From an uncultured Lachnospiraceae bacterium (GTDB lineage: Bacteria > Bacillota > Clostridia > Lachnospirales > Lachnospiraceae): a stretch of DNA of 15,216 bases. The translations under genes were made by a program, and so were the position numbers. Position 1 is the first letter of the stretch. Every line of letters begins with the position of its first letter. The notes below the pieces were generated by a model. That model had not been told where the DNA came from, made no database searches, and saw only the letters and a program-made list of their open reading frames with translations. Of this stretch, positions 1 through 7,468 are shown piece after piece. Where the stretch lies: NCBI GenBank assembly GCA_902803625.1, contig CADCQV010000089.1, forward strand, positions 1 to 15,216, given 5' to 3'.

Positions 1-17
1 AGAAAAAGGAGAATGAT

Positions 18-1070
18 ATGGGAAACCTGATAAATGAACAGAAAACCGAAGGCGGGAAGAGCATCAACGAAATGAATACCGGTGCTTTTAAGCAGCAGGA
101 TATTAGTACCCCCACCGGAGATGAACAGAATCCGGACAACCTGAAAAAACAGGAAAAAAAGGACAGACTGTCTTCCTTTTATACTGATGAGGAAGCTTCC
201 TACTATGAAAGGATAATGGAGAACTCCAAGTCCCAAAATGAGGTTCTAAGCGTCAGGGTAAGGGATAAGGTGGAAAGTGAATGGGGTGTGGTAGAAAAAA
301 ATACAAAACCCTTTTTTACACAGAAGCTTGCAACCGCAAAGAAGGATAAAAAGTGGGGTTCCACAGAAAATGATGCCGTAAAAAAGGCAAAGAGCAAATT
401 CAGGAATGCGGATGTCTGTACGGTAAGGGAGCTTTCATCCATACAAAAGTACTACGCTGATCTCAGTAAAACCACTAAGGTCAGCGAGAGGGCAAAGGAT
501 TCAGTTGAGGATCCGGATCTTTTAGAATGGGTGAGTAAGCTCACAAATGACGAATTAACTCCCGAGATGTTCACGGACGATTATCTCTCCCAGCATATGC
601 CGGCTATGATGGATATGGCGAGGGAATTACAGAATGTGAGCGAAATAAGGGAGAAATTCCCGAAGTTCTATTCTTCACTGCCTGCTGAAAAACGGGCCAT
701 ACTGGAAACGCGTGAAAAGATCGGAAAAGAGATGGAAGGTCTCCTTAAGGACCATCTATATCTTCATGGTATTGAAATACAGGAAAAACGCGGGGAGACA
801 AAGCCTTCCTTAAGAAGGGAGGATCCGGTCAGGGCCATACGCCACAGAGACAGGGAAGAGCTTAAGGACAATTATCATACCAGGCTCTATGGGTTTCTAA
901 GAAATGCATTAAAGAATTCCGAGGTTGATATAGCAAGGACCTTTGCAAACAGTGAGACTTTCTCTGCAAATACGGAAGCAGAGGAGATCGAGAATGAGAT
1001 CAATGAAAATGTAAAGGCAAAAGAAGCCTGCGGACCGGAGATGGAAAAATCCCTTGCAGAGATGAAGTAG
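18..1070 (+). CDS. hypothetical protein sharing a TPEMF module with the downstream giant protein
   Basis: I do not recognise a named family. The 350-residue protein is charged and apparently soluble, with no signal peptide or hydrophobic helix. Residues 1-50 are polar and probably disordered; residues 51-160 look helical and Lys/Glu-rich. Residues about 175-262 hold a module starting TPEMF (181-185), then DYL and H193, a Pro-Phe pair near 215, and a GIEIQEKR segment at 251. The next gene carries a second copy, so the two are partly paralogous. The start at 18 follows AAAAGGAGA with good spacing; an ATG at 13 is in another frame. The giant gene begins 21 nt after the stop, behind a GGGAG site, so the two are probably co-transcribed. 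Their promoter lies outside the window. The pairing suggests a partner, adaptor or substrate of the giant protein (inference). The reading frame is secure; the function is unknown. Confidence 0.85.
   Translation: MGNLINEQKTEGGKSINEMNTGAFKQQDISTPTGDEQNPDNLKKQEKKDRLSSFYTDEEASYYERIMENSKSQNEVLSVRVRDKVESEWGVVEKNTKPFFTQKLATAKKDKKWGSTENDAVKKAKSKFRNADVCTVRELSSIQKYYADLSKTTKVSERAKDSVEDPDLLEWVSKLTNDELTPEMFTDDYLSQHMPAMMDMARELQNVSEIREKFPKFYSSLPAEKRAILETREKIGKEMEGLLKDHLYLHGIEIQEKRGETKPSLRREDPVRAIRHRDREELKDNYHTRLYGFLRNALKNSEVDIARTFANSETFSANTEAEEIENEINENVKAKEACGPEMEKSLAEMK
556..573 (+). repeat. 18-nt sequence shared with 2806-2823, core of the TPEMF module
   Basis: The sequence taactcccgagatgttca occurs identically at 2806-2823, in frame in both genes and encoding the same TPEMF start of the shared protein module. 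Protein similarity extends about 85 residues further at a lower level, so this is the best-conserved core of an old duplicated domain rather than a mobile repeat. Confidence 0.75.
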
Positions 1071-1091
1071 GCACTATTACTCCGGGAGAAA

Positions 1092-4000
1092 ATGATAAGT
1101 GAACAGAAAGAGCTTATCAGGGTATTTGAGAATAAAGAACTGGATAAGGAAAAGAGACGGGAAGCAGCGAGGAAGATAAATACAAATAATAAAAGGATCC
1201 GTCTGGTTTCCAGGCATGCAGAGCATTACAGGGAGTTTATCGACTACTGCCTCGGGAAGAGGGAGAGGGTCACTAAGCGCACCCTGAATTTCCTCTTAAA
1301 GGAAGGGAACGAGGATTTTGGCGATCTTATTGCCTTCAGGGATTCTGTTGATGTCCTTGAGGAAGGACTTATATTGAATGAAAAGCTTAAGATAAAAAGA
1401 GCTCTCATTGAAAAGCAGAAGGAAGCCAGGAAGAGAGGGGTTGAAACAAGGGAAGCAGAAGGCTTCGTGGTTGCGGATTATAAAGAGGGAGAGGCGGCAA
1501 TAACGCAGGAGATCCGTGAACTTCAGCAGAAACTAAAGGATGTTCCGGTCTATAAAAAGAAGTCTGCGGAAGAGATCCATGATCTCATCATAAAATCTAA
1601 GTTTAACGAGGCCAGGAAAAAGAGGGAGCATATCAATACTCTTAATGAAAAAGCGGAAAAAAATCTGAGTGATGCCATGAAAGGTTCGGAGGTGCTTGCA
1701 AAGAAGTACCAGCTTGAAAAAAACACGGACAGAACCAAGGATTACTTTTTCGATCCCTTTAATACTTTTAAGAATCTTGATTATACAATACTTATCTGCA
1801 GGTTCCATCCGGGAACAGATATGCCCTATGAGGTAAGGGAAGAGCTTAGGGAAAAGGGGCTGAAGCCTTTGTTAAAGGAGCTTTTATCCATTACTCCCGA
1901 AAAGCTTTCCTCTATGAGATTCAGTGATAAAACGGATATCAACAGTCCGGAATACTGGCATAATAAGGTACTTCTGCATATCGGAATGGATATGAAGGAT
2001 TTCCTGGATAAGCTCAAAAACTGGAATGTTACATTGACCGATGATGAGTATGCGCAACTAAAAGCCTTCGGTGTAGTTGCGCAGAATATCTTCGCGGAGA
2101 TAGAGGAAAATGAGCTCCAGCAGAAAGAACCGTTAACGGTTATTCTCAAGGGAGATACTCCTTTCGAAAAGATTGAGGATGCCAATACAAACGTATTCAA
2201 GAGGGACGGGGAAGGAAGCGGTGATATTGATGCCCTTGCAAATAAGTATTCAGAGAAAAGTCTGGGTTACGTAAAGAAGGCAATGAAACAGAGAGGGGGA
2301 AGAGGACAGGATGATGCAACGATATTCCAACAGCTCAGTATAATGATCGACCGTATTTTCAGCGGGAAGATGTCAGGAGATCTTGTCGGAAATGATATCC
2401 CCGGTGATTACAGGAAAGAGGTTCAAAAGATAAAGAACGGAATGAATAAGAGCCTTCAGGATGAGACCAAAATGGCGAAGATCTTTAATGATGATTTCGG
2501 AGAGAAAGAAGGCAGGGTAAGGCTCAAGATAAAGAAGGATGCGGAAAATTATGATGCTATGTTCTCCGGGGAACAGGCGGCAAGATGGAAGACCAGGTTC
2601 GGTACAAAGGTGCATGGCGCGGACCTAAGATGCTTCAGGATCCTGATGCGCCCGGTCAAAAAAGACGCAAACGGTACCTACAGTGAAGAAGCACTTAGGA
2701 ATAAGCAGCTTAATGATAAGGATTTCGAGGCTTTTATGTCCGGAGATGAGATGGGGATCAATTCCGTGCTCTACCGGGTAGGAAAGAAGATAGCCCAAAT
2801 AAAGATAACTCCCGAGATGTTCAGTAAGGACTACTTACATGAGCATTTCCTTGAAGTGTATGATGATATACAGCTCCTTTTCGGTTTTGAAAATTTCTAT
2901 GTGGAGTATCCGGATTTCTTTGAGAGTGATGCTTTTACGGAGGAGGAAAGGGATGCTTTCCGCCGGAACTATAGCAATAATGAGATGGTTTCATTATTTG
3001 TCACCTACTTCAACACATACATAAATACATATGGGATCGAGAGAAACGGGAAGGAAATAAAGTCCCACAAAGAATTAAAAACCGATGAGGAAAAGAAAGA
3101 ATATTTCAGGGATCATATCAGGAAGGTTATGGAGCAAAATGAGTTCTTTTTAATGGGTCTTCCGGACTGTCAGAAAGAGCTTCAGAAATATGAGGACAAA
3201 TTCAGGGAAAAGCCGGATGAGGTACGTAGGGCTTCCGCACTTTATATGGACAGAAAGGGAAAATATCAGAGGATAAAATCAAAGCATGAATTTCTGAAGG
3301 ATGATATCAACAGCATTCCGGAGGGCAGTAAAAAGAAACAGATGCTTGAAAGGATTCCCGAGCTGAAGGCGAAGCTTGCACTCGAGATGGAGGAAGCAAA
3401 AAAGGAGCTTGATATTGCGACGAGGATCAGGGATCACGTACTGGGAAACAGTGATGGGAAGCTCAGCGATGAAGATCAGCTCTACTTTGAAGAGAATGGT
3501 AAAGCGACTTTCCTTCACAGGGAGTATGACAAAAAAGCCGTAGAGGAGGAGAGAGCCTTAGAGGAGAAATCAGCAAAGAAAAAAGCTGATGATCTTCTAA
3601 ACGCAGAGCTTTCAAAAAAAGAAACAGCTGCAGAGGAAACGAAGGTAGAAAAGACAGAAGAAAAGACAGAAGAAAAGACGGAATCCGTAAAAACAGAGAA
3701 GCAGGAAGAAAAGCAGGAATCCGTTATAGCCGGGAAGCAGGAAGAAAAGCAGGAGGAAGAGCTTCCCGCGCTTCCTGAATACAAGGTAAGTGTAAATCTC
3801 ACAGTAAATGATTACGAGCAGCAGGAAATCCATAACTGCTGGTGCGTTGCCGGAGCCACCTTGTTTAATGCCTTTATGGGTGTAAAGAAGGGTGAGGCTG
3901 GATCGGTAAGCCAGAAAGACATGAGAAAATTCTCGCCTAAGGATAATGAGCTAAAGTCTTATGAGGAAGTGGAAAAAATGGGTCTCGGTATAACAAAGGA

Positions 4001-6053
4001 GGACTATGACTTCTTTGTAAAAGACAGAAGGGAATACATGGGAGAAGGTAAGGAGGAGGTTGGAAGTATCTATGAGACAGCCGACTTCTTCCTTAGAAAA
4101 ACGAGGGACATGGCTGTAAGACGCCTTGCCATTAATCTTCCCGCCCTGAAAAAGCAGAACGGGACTGTTGAAAAGTCAGAAGACGAAAAGAAGGAGGACA
4201 GGATACTCTTTAATAAGCAGAAAAAGCTCTTCCTTGATGAAGTGAACGCCATACTTTCAACAGGCAATCCCGTAGCAATACTGAACGGTCATGAGGCTCA
4301 TTTCAAGACCATTACAAAGATTGACGGGGAGAATATCACACTTCTCGAATCCTCGGGACTTAAGGAAGAGGTGAAGACTATCGATGAGGTTTTATCAAGG
4401 CATGACAAAGGAAATCTTATTGAGATCACCTGGCTTTCAAAGCTCAGGACTCCGGAAGAGGAAATGGCGGAACAGCCCAATCTTAAATACAGTGAAGAAG
4501 ACGGCTACAGCTTAAAACAGAGCACGGAGGAAAACGCGAGGAATCCTATGTGGGTGGAAGGAATCTCCGCAAGTAATGAAGATAAGGAGCTCTCTATCAT
4601 AAGATCCGCATACCTCCCCTTAAAGGAGTCGCCGCTAAAGTCTAAGGAACCGGATCAGCCGGCAAATGAGATCAGGGAAGAAAAGCCGGTAAATGAGATC
4701 CACGAGGAAAAGCCGGCAAATGAGATCAAGGAAGAAGCTGAAAGTGAGATCCGGGAAGAACAGAAGGTAAATGAGATCCACGAGGAGTCCGCTAAGGAAG
4801 AGAAGATAGATTCCGGCGAAGAGAAAAAAGAAGAGAAAAAGGAAGAGAAGAAAGAAGATAATATTCCCGAAAGCGGAGACTGGGGAGATGCCCTGGATGA
4901 AATGTCAGATCTCGAGCACGACCTTGAATTTGAAACCGAGATCGAAGGGCTGGAGGAATTTAAGACCATCGGCGGTATGGAGGATGCAAAGCTTGTTCAG
5001 TCAATTGAAAGGGACCGGAGGCTCAACGAATACGAGATAGATGACGGGAGCGTGAACATCGAAACCAAAGAAGAATTAATGGAAAGACTCGAGAAGGAAA
5101 GTCAGGAGGAGGTCAAAGAGAGGATAAATGAACCCGGCATAAAGGTTTCCGAAGCATTTTATAAGGAGGCTGCAAAGACAAAGGGTATGAAGGGATCCTT
5201 CTCAAAGGGCTTCAAGGCAGCTGCCGCAGATTTTATTAACAGTATCGAGAACTTCGGAATGGGAGATCCCGAGGATGCAGGCTTCTATAAGGCAATGGGG
5301 CTGAAGAGTGCGGTGGAACTCATATTTATAGGCAATCAGCCGTTAAATGATTACGTTAAAGAGAACTATAATTACAAAGGAGATGATCCGGAGGTACTGA
5401 AAAACTATGCTGCCCTGATTGCGGGCAAAATGGAGGCACCGCTAATACTCCTCTGCCCTAAGGTTGTTAAGGGAGAGCTTACGTACATACCAAAGCACCT
5501 TCCTGTTGACGTTATTACGGAAGATAAGAGCATTCTTCGACATAAGCAGGATTATAAAAAGAGCTGTATCCGGAGTGAGCAGAACCTAAGGGGAAGCATA
5601 CCGCTTCATACTGCAGTAAAGGCAGGCAGAGCCTACAGGGAAATGTATAATGCCGATACCTATGGCTTTGCAGGCATTGAGAGCATTTCAGACAGGCTGA
5701 AGACCGTGAAAAAAGGAAGCGACCCGCATTTCAGGCAGTTTATAGATAATTTCAATACCTACTATATGGTGGCTGAAAGATTTGCCTACAAAGGCGTGGA
5801 CGGGGCCGGCATAGGACGGATCAATGAATATCTGTCACAGGCATACGAAAATGCAGTGCTTTACATGAGGGGTAAAAAGCCGAAGGAAGAGCGTCACCGG
5901 ATAGCTGTTGATGCAATAAAGGAGCTTGAAATGCATAAGAAAATGCTCGATTATGCCCTGACTGGAGGCTTACTAAGGGACAGCTGGGACAAAGCCTCCT
6001 TCTCCCAGATTTTTGCGGCATACAGGAGCAGCGTCCGGAAGAAGGAGAAATAA
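1092..6053 (+). CDS. giant multidomain protein with embedded papain-like cysteine peptidase domain
   Basis: A 1653-residue protein, roughly 190 kDa, with no signal peptide or membrane helix. Residues 1-810 are a long, mostly helical, charged region. It contains the TPEMF-DYL-H module (573 to about 660) also present in the preceding gene. Residues about 815-898 are a Lys/Glu/Thr-rich linker. Residues about 900-1130 look like a papain-fold peptidase: QQEIHNCWCVAG places a nucleophile Cys916 (or Cys918) at a helix start, and GHEAHF followed by an IDGENITLLES strand supplies His1070 (or His1067), as in C39/C70-type peptidases. Residues about 1190-1285 are a second linker with NEI-x-EE repeats and KEEK runs. 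Residues about 1285-1350 are acidic, and about 1350-1653 form an unrecognised folded domain. The start follows GGGAGAAA. The long frame has no interruption. The protein may be an effector, a processing enzyme or a self-cleaving precursor (inference). The peptidase call is by motif only, and overall function is unknown. Confidence 0.85.
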   Translation: MISEQKELIRVFENKELDKEKRREAARKINTNNKRIRLVSRHAEHYREFIDYCLGKRERVTKRTLNFLLKEGNEDFGDLIAFRDSVDVLEEGLILNEKLKIKRALIEKQKEARKRGVETREAEGFVVADYKEGEAAITQEIRELQQKLKDVPVYKKKSAEEIHDLIIKSKFNEARKKREHINTLNEKAEKNLSDAMKGSEVLAKKYQLEKNTDRTKDYFFDPFNTFKNLDYTILICRFHPGTDMPYEVREELREKGLKPLLKELLSITPEKLSSMRFSDKTDINSPEYWHNKVLLHIGMDMKDFLDKLKNWNVTLTDDEYAQLKAFGVVAQNIFAEIEENELQQKEPLTVILKGDTPFEKIEDANTNVFKRDGEGSGDIDALANKYSEKSLGYVKKAMKQRGGRGQDDATIFQQLSIMIDRIFSGKMSGDLVGNDIPGDYRKEVQKIKNGMNKSLQDETKMAKIFNDDFGEKEGRVRLKIKKDAENYDAMFSGEQAARWKTRFGTKVHGADLRCFRILMRPVKKDANGTYSEEALRNKQLNDKDFEAFMSGDEMGINSVLYRVGKKIAQIKITPEMFSKDYLHEHFLEVYDDIQLLFGFENFYVEYPDFFESDAFTEEERDAFRRNYSNNEMVSLFVTYFNTYINTYGIERNGKEIKSHKELKTDEEKKEYFRDHIRKVMEQNEFFLMGLPDCQKELQKYEDKFREKPDEVRRASALYMDRKGKYQRIKSKHEFLKDDINSIPEGSKKKQMLERIPELKAKLALEMEEAKKELDIATRIRDHVLGNSDGKLSDEDQLYFEENGKATFLHREYDKKAVEEERALEEKSAKKKADDLLNAELSKKETAAEETKVEKTEEKTEEKTESVKTEKQEEKQESVIAGKQEEKQEEELPALPEYKVSVNLTVNDYEQQEIHNCWCVAGATLFNAFMGVKKGEAGSVSQKDMRKFSPKDNELKSYEEVEKMGLGITKEDYDFFVKDRREYMGEGKEEVGSIYETADFFLRKTRDMAVRRLAINLPALKKQNGTVEKSEDEKKEDRILFNKQKKLFLDEVNAILSTGNPVAILNGHEAHFKTITKIDGENITLLESSGLKEEVKTIDEVLSRHDKGNLIEITWLSKLRTPEEEMAEQPNLKYSEEDGYSLKQSTEENARNPMWVEGISASNEDKELSIIRSAYLPLKESPLKSKEPDQPANEIREEKPVNEIHEEKPANEIKEEAESEIREEQKVNEIHEESAKEEKIDSGEEKKEEKKEEKKEDNIPESGDWGDALDEMSDLEHDLEFETEIEGLEEFKTIGGMEDAKLVQSIERDRRLNEYEIDDGSVNIETKEELMERLEKESQEEVKERINEPGIKVSEAFYKEAAKTKGMKGSFSKGFKAAAADFINSIENFGMGDPEDAGFYKAMGLKSAVELIFIGNQPLNDYVKENYNYKGDDPEVLKNYAALIAGKMEAPLILLCPKVVKGELTYIPKHLPVDVITEDKSILRHKQDYKKSCIRSEQNLRGSIPLHTAVKAGRAYREMYNADTYGFAGIESISDRLKTVKKGSDPHFRQFIDNFNTYYMVAERFAYKGVDGAGIGRINEYLSQAYENAVLYMRGKKPKEERHRIAVDAIKELEMHKKMLDYALTGGLLRDSWDKASFSQIFAAYRSSVRKKEK
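2806..2823 (+). repeat. second copy of the 18-nt TPEMF core
   Basis: Identical to 556-573. It encodes residues 573-577 of the giant protein and opens its copy of the module, which continues as SKDYLHEH, a Pro-Asp-Phe-Phe segment and a YGIERNGKEIK segment matching the smaller partner. Confidence 0.75.
3789..4481 (+). other. candidate papain-like peptidase domain inside the giant protein
   Basis: This is residues about 900-1130 of the 1653-residue protein. The visible landmarks are Gln-Gln at 909-910 (possible oxyanion-hole Gln), Cys916-Trp917, a following small-residue helix (VAGATLFNAF), then His1070 in EAHFKTITKIDG about 154 residues later, with an acidic/polar strand (LLESSG) where Asp or Asn usually sits. 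The order and spacing fit the papain fold; the nearest feel is AvrRpt2/C70 or C39 peptidases. The third catalytic residue is uncertain. Domain limits are set by the low-complexity linkers on either side. Confidence 0.55.
4662..4790 (+). repeat. degenerate 27-nt coding tandem repeat (NEI-x-EE)
   Basis: There are five units of about 9 residues built on NEI[R/H/K]EE, the first two ending in KP: ANEIREEKP, VNEIHEEKP, ANEIKEEAE, SEIREEQK, VNEIHEES. The codons repeat too (aatgagatc recurs), so the array grew by DNA duplication. It is followed at about 4814-4860 by KEEK-type repeats. It forms the linker after the peptidase domain and is expected to be disordered or helical. Copy number could vary between strains. 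Confidence 0.8.
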
Positions 6054-6058
6054 GCGCA

Positions 6059-7270
6059 TTAAAGGTCTGATGCTATAATGTTGATGATCCTGTGGGTGAT
6101 GCTTGAGGTGCCAAAGTCCGTCATCTGTATTCCTATGAGGATAGTCGCGTTTTTTGAAGGAATATTGGCGAAGAAGGGCCCGAGCCATCCGTCCCAGCCG
6201 TATTCGCCCTTAAACCTTATGGTGTCGTTTTCACCCGGGTCGATACAGATCCGTAAAAGGTTTGAATAGGTAAAGCCGTAGATCCCGAAGCTCTCATGGA
6301 AGCGAGCGTTTATATGGGCAGGCCTTCTCCTGTCAGTCATAAAGTTTATGGTGGCGGGAGAGAGGATACGCTTCCCTTCAGGGGTGCTTCTGCCGCGAAG
6401 CAGCATCTGGGCGAATTTCATATAGTCACTAAGAGTGGAAGCAAGACCGGCGCCTCCGGATTCGAAGGCCGGGGGAGCTTCCATTCTGTTCCTTATCCCC
6501 AGGTAGTTTCCCAGATATTCATTACTTCCGTCATCCGAAACGGGGATCTCGTTACCCGAGGGTCCGGCTTTCAGGTGGCTTTCCGGCACATAGGACCTTG
6601 CGAGGCGGGACTGCTTTTCATTAGGAACAAAGAAGCCCGTATCATTCATTTTAAGAGGCCTGAAGATCTCTTCCGACAGAAAGTCCGAGAACTTCATTCC
6701 CGCTGCCTTCTCTATTACCGCCCCGAGAATATCCGCAGAGGTACTGTAGAGGTAGTCGCTTCCCGGGTCAAAGGCAAGGGTCAGCTCTCCGATCCTTTCC
6801 GCTATCTTTAACGTATTCATTTCGTCTTTACTTCCGAGGCGGGAGTTGATTTCCCTGAAGAGCTCTGCAGTCTCTCTTCCGGCGGGAGTACTCTCATCGG
6901 GATAACTCAGGCCTCCGCTCATATCAAGAAGATCGCCCAGGGTCATTTCCCGGCTCACCGGATGTTTTTTCCCGCTGCTGTCGTAATAGTACTGCTTCTT
7001 AAAGGAAGGGATAAAGCCGGAAACGGGATCGCTCCTGTCAAGTATCCCCCGTTCGATAAGGATCATGACTGCCGCAGAGGTAATGGGCTTTGACATAGAG
7101 TAGAGTCTTATTATGGTGTCATCGCCAAACGGAATTCCGTTTTTTCTGTCGGCAATGCCTCTATGGAGTGACAAAAGCTCCTTTCCGTCTTTGTATACAA
7201 GGACAGAAGCTCCTCCTATCTCTTTTTTGTCGACGTAATAATCAATCGCCTTTATTATTCTGTCTCTCAT
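6059..7270 (-). CDS. serine hydrolase, class C beta-lactamase / family VIII esterase fold
   Basis: A 403-residue beta-lactamase-family (PF00144-type) serine hydrolase. The catalytic S-x-x-K motif is Ser58-Met-Ser-Lys61 in LYSMSKPITSA. The second motif is Tyr175-Ser-Thr177, where Tyr-x-Asn is usual in AmpC. The third is the GWDGWLGPFF segment near the C-terminus, matching the W-x-G block of family VIII esterases. There is no signal peptide, so it is predicted to be cytoplasmic, arguing against a secreted antibiotic-degrading enzyme or penicillin-binding protein. Likely reactions are ester or amide hydrolysis of a small molecule; the substrate is unknown. The start at 7270 follows AGGGAGG (7282-7288 on this strand). 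It is transcribed divergently from the transporter operon and converges on the giant gene with a 5-bp gap. Family call strong, substrate not assignable. Confidence 0.88.
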   Translation of the reverse strand: MRDRIIKAIDYYVDKKEIGGASVLVYKDGKELLSLHRGIADRKNGIPFGDDTIIRLYSMSKPITSAAVMILIERGILDRSDPVSGFIPSFKKQYYYDSSGKKHPVSREMTLGDLLDMSGGLSYPDESTPAGRETAELFREINSRLGSKDEMNTLKIAERIGELTLAFDPGSDYLYSTSADILGAVIEKAAGMKFSDFLSEEIFRPLKMNDTGFFVPNEKQSRLARSYVPESHLKAGPSGNEIPVSDDGSNEYLGNYLGIRNRMEAPPAFESGGAGLASTLSDYMKFAQMLLRGRSTPEGKRILSPATINFMTDRRRPAHINARFHESFGIYGFTYSNLLRICIDPGENDTIRFKGEYGWDGWLGPFFANIPSKNATILIGIQMTDFGTSSITHRIINIIASDL

Positions 7271-7297
7271 TTTTGTACAAACCTCCCTAAGATTGAC

Positions 7298-7325
7298 CCT
7301 ATATTTTGTTGGTAATTTTTATCAA
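7298..7325 (-). promoter_or_regulatory. candidate promoter of the serine hydrolase gene
   Basis: Read on the minus strand, TTGATA (7320-7325) and TATAGG (7298-7303) are separated by 16 bp and lie about 30 bp before the start codon. The -35 box matches well; the -10 box is only fair. TATACT at 7333-7338 is another possible -10 but has no good -35. The -35 box overlaps the 7308-7326 palindrome. Confidence 0.4.
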
Positions 7326-7326
7326 C
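7308..7326. promoter_or_regulatory. 19-bp imperfect palindrome, possible operator
   Basis: gttggtaatttttatcaac reads as an inverted repeat with 8-bp arms (one mismatched position) around a 3-bp AT centre. It lies between two divergent transcription units, overlaps the proposed -35 of the leftward promoter, and ends 60 bp upstream of the rightward -35. Symmetry and position suit a dimeric regulator, but no regulator gene is in the window and the AT-rich centre is unlike a LacI-type CG centre. Confidence 0.35.
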
Positions 7327-7385
7327 ACTATTAGTATATCAGAAAATGTCACAGAAAAAAGTGCCTAAAACTGTCAAAAATTACG

Positions 7386-7414
7386 TTGATTTTTTGTATA
7401 AATGTTTGTATAAT
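7386..7414 (+). promoter_or_regulatory. sigma-A type promoter of the transporter/mtn operon
   Basis: TTGATT (7386-7391) and a perfect TATAAT (7409-7414) are separated by exactly 17 bp. Transcription should begin near 7421, giving a leader of about 48 nt before the lipoprotein start. This also shows that an in-frame ATG at 7346 is not the true start. Confidence 0.8.
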
Positions 7415-7423
7415 ACATTTCGT

Positions 7424-7442
7424 GGTCGTGAAAGGCACGGCC
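7424..7442 (+). promoter_or_regulatory. short hairpin at the 5' end of the operon mRNA
   Basis: ggtcgtg pairs with cacggcc (one G-U pair) around an AAAGG loop, making a 7-bp stem within a few bases of the predicted transcript start. It lies before the AAGGAG site at 7454-7459 and does not cover it. A 5'-end stem of this kind can protect mRNA. The leader is too short for a SAM or similar riboswitch. Confidence 0.45.
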
Positions 7443-7468
7443 AAAATACTAAAAAGGAGAAAAGTATT

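Noticed and set aside
4662..4790. CRISPR-like regularly spaced repeat
   Set aside because: The repeats are contiguous, in frame and coding, with no unique spacers.
5964..5999. Inverted repeat as the terminator of the giant gene
   Set aside because: It lies inside the coding region, has a 20-nt loop and only a distant short T run (6010-6014).
18..6053. Type VII (LXG/WXG) toxin or type III effector locus
   Set aside because: No LXG/WXG motif, secretion gene, chaperone-like or immunity-like gene is visible in the window.
6296..6811. 171-codon open frame opposite the serine hydrolase gene
   Set aside because: It is antisense to a well-supported gene with intact catalytic motifs, has no ribosome binding site and a low-complexity, non-protein-like translation.
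7346..7468. Upstream in-frame extension of the binding protein starting at an ATG at 7346
   Set aside because: It crosses a perfect promoter, has no ribosome binding site, and would bury the lipoprotein signal peptide; the start at 7469 has AAGGAG and gives a complete signal.
7415..7468. SAM or other riboswitch in the operon leader
   Set aside because: The leader is only about 48 nt with one small hairpin; no aptamer-sized fold is possible.
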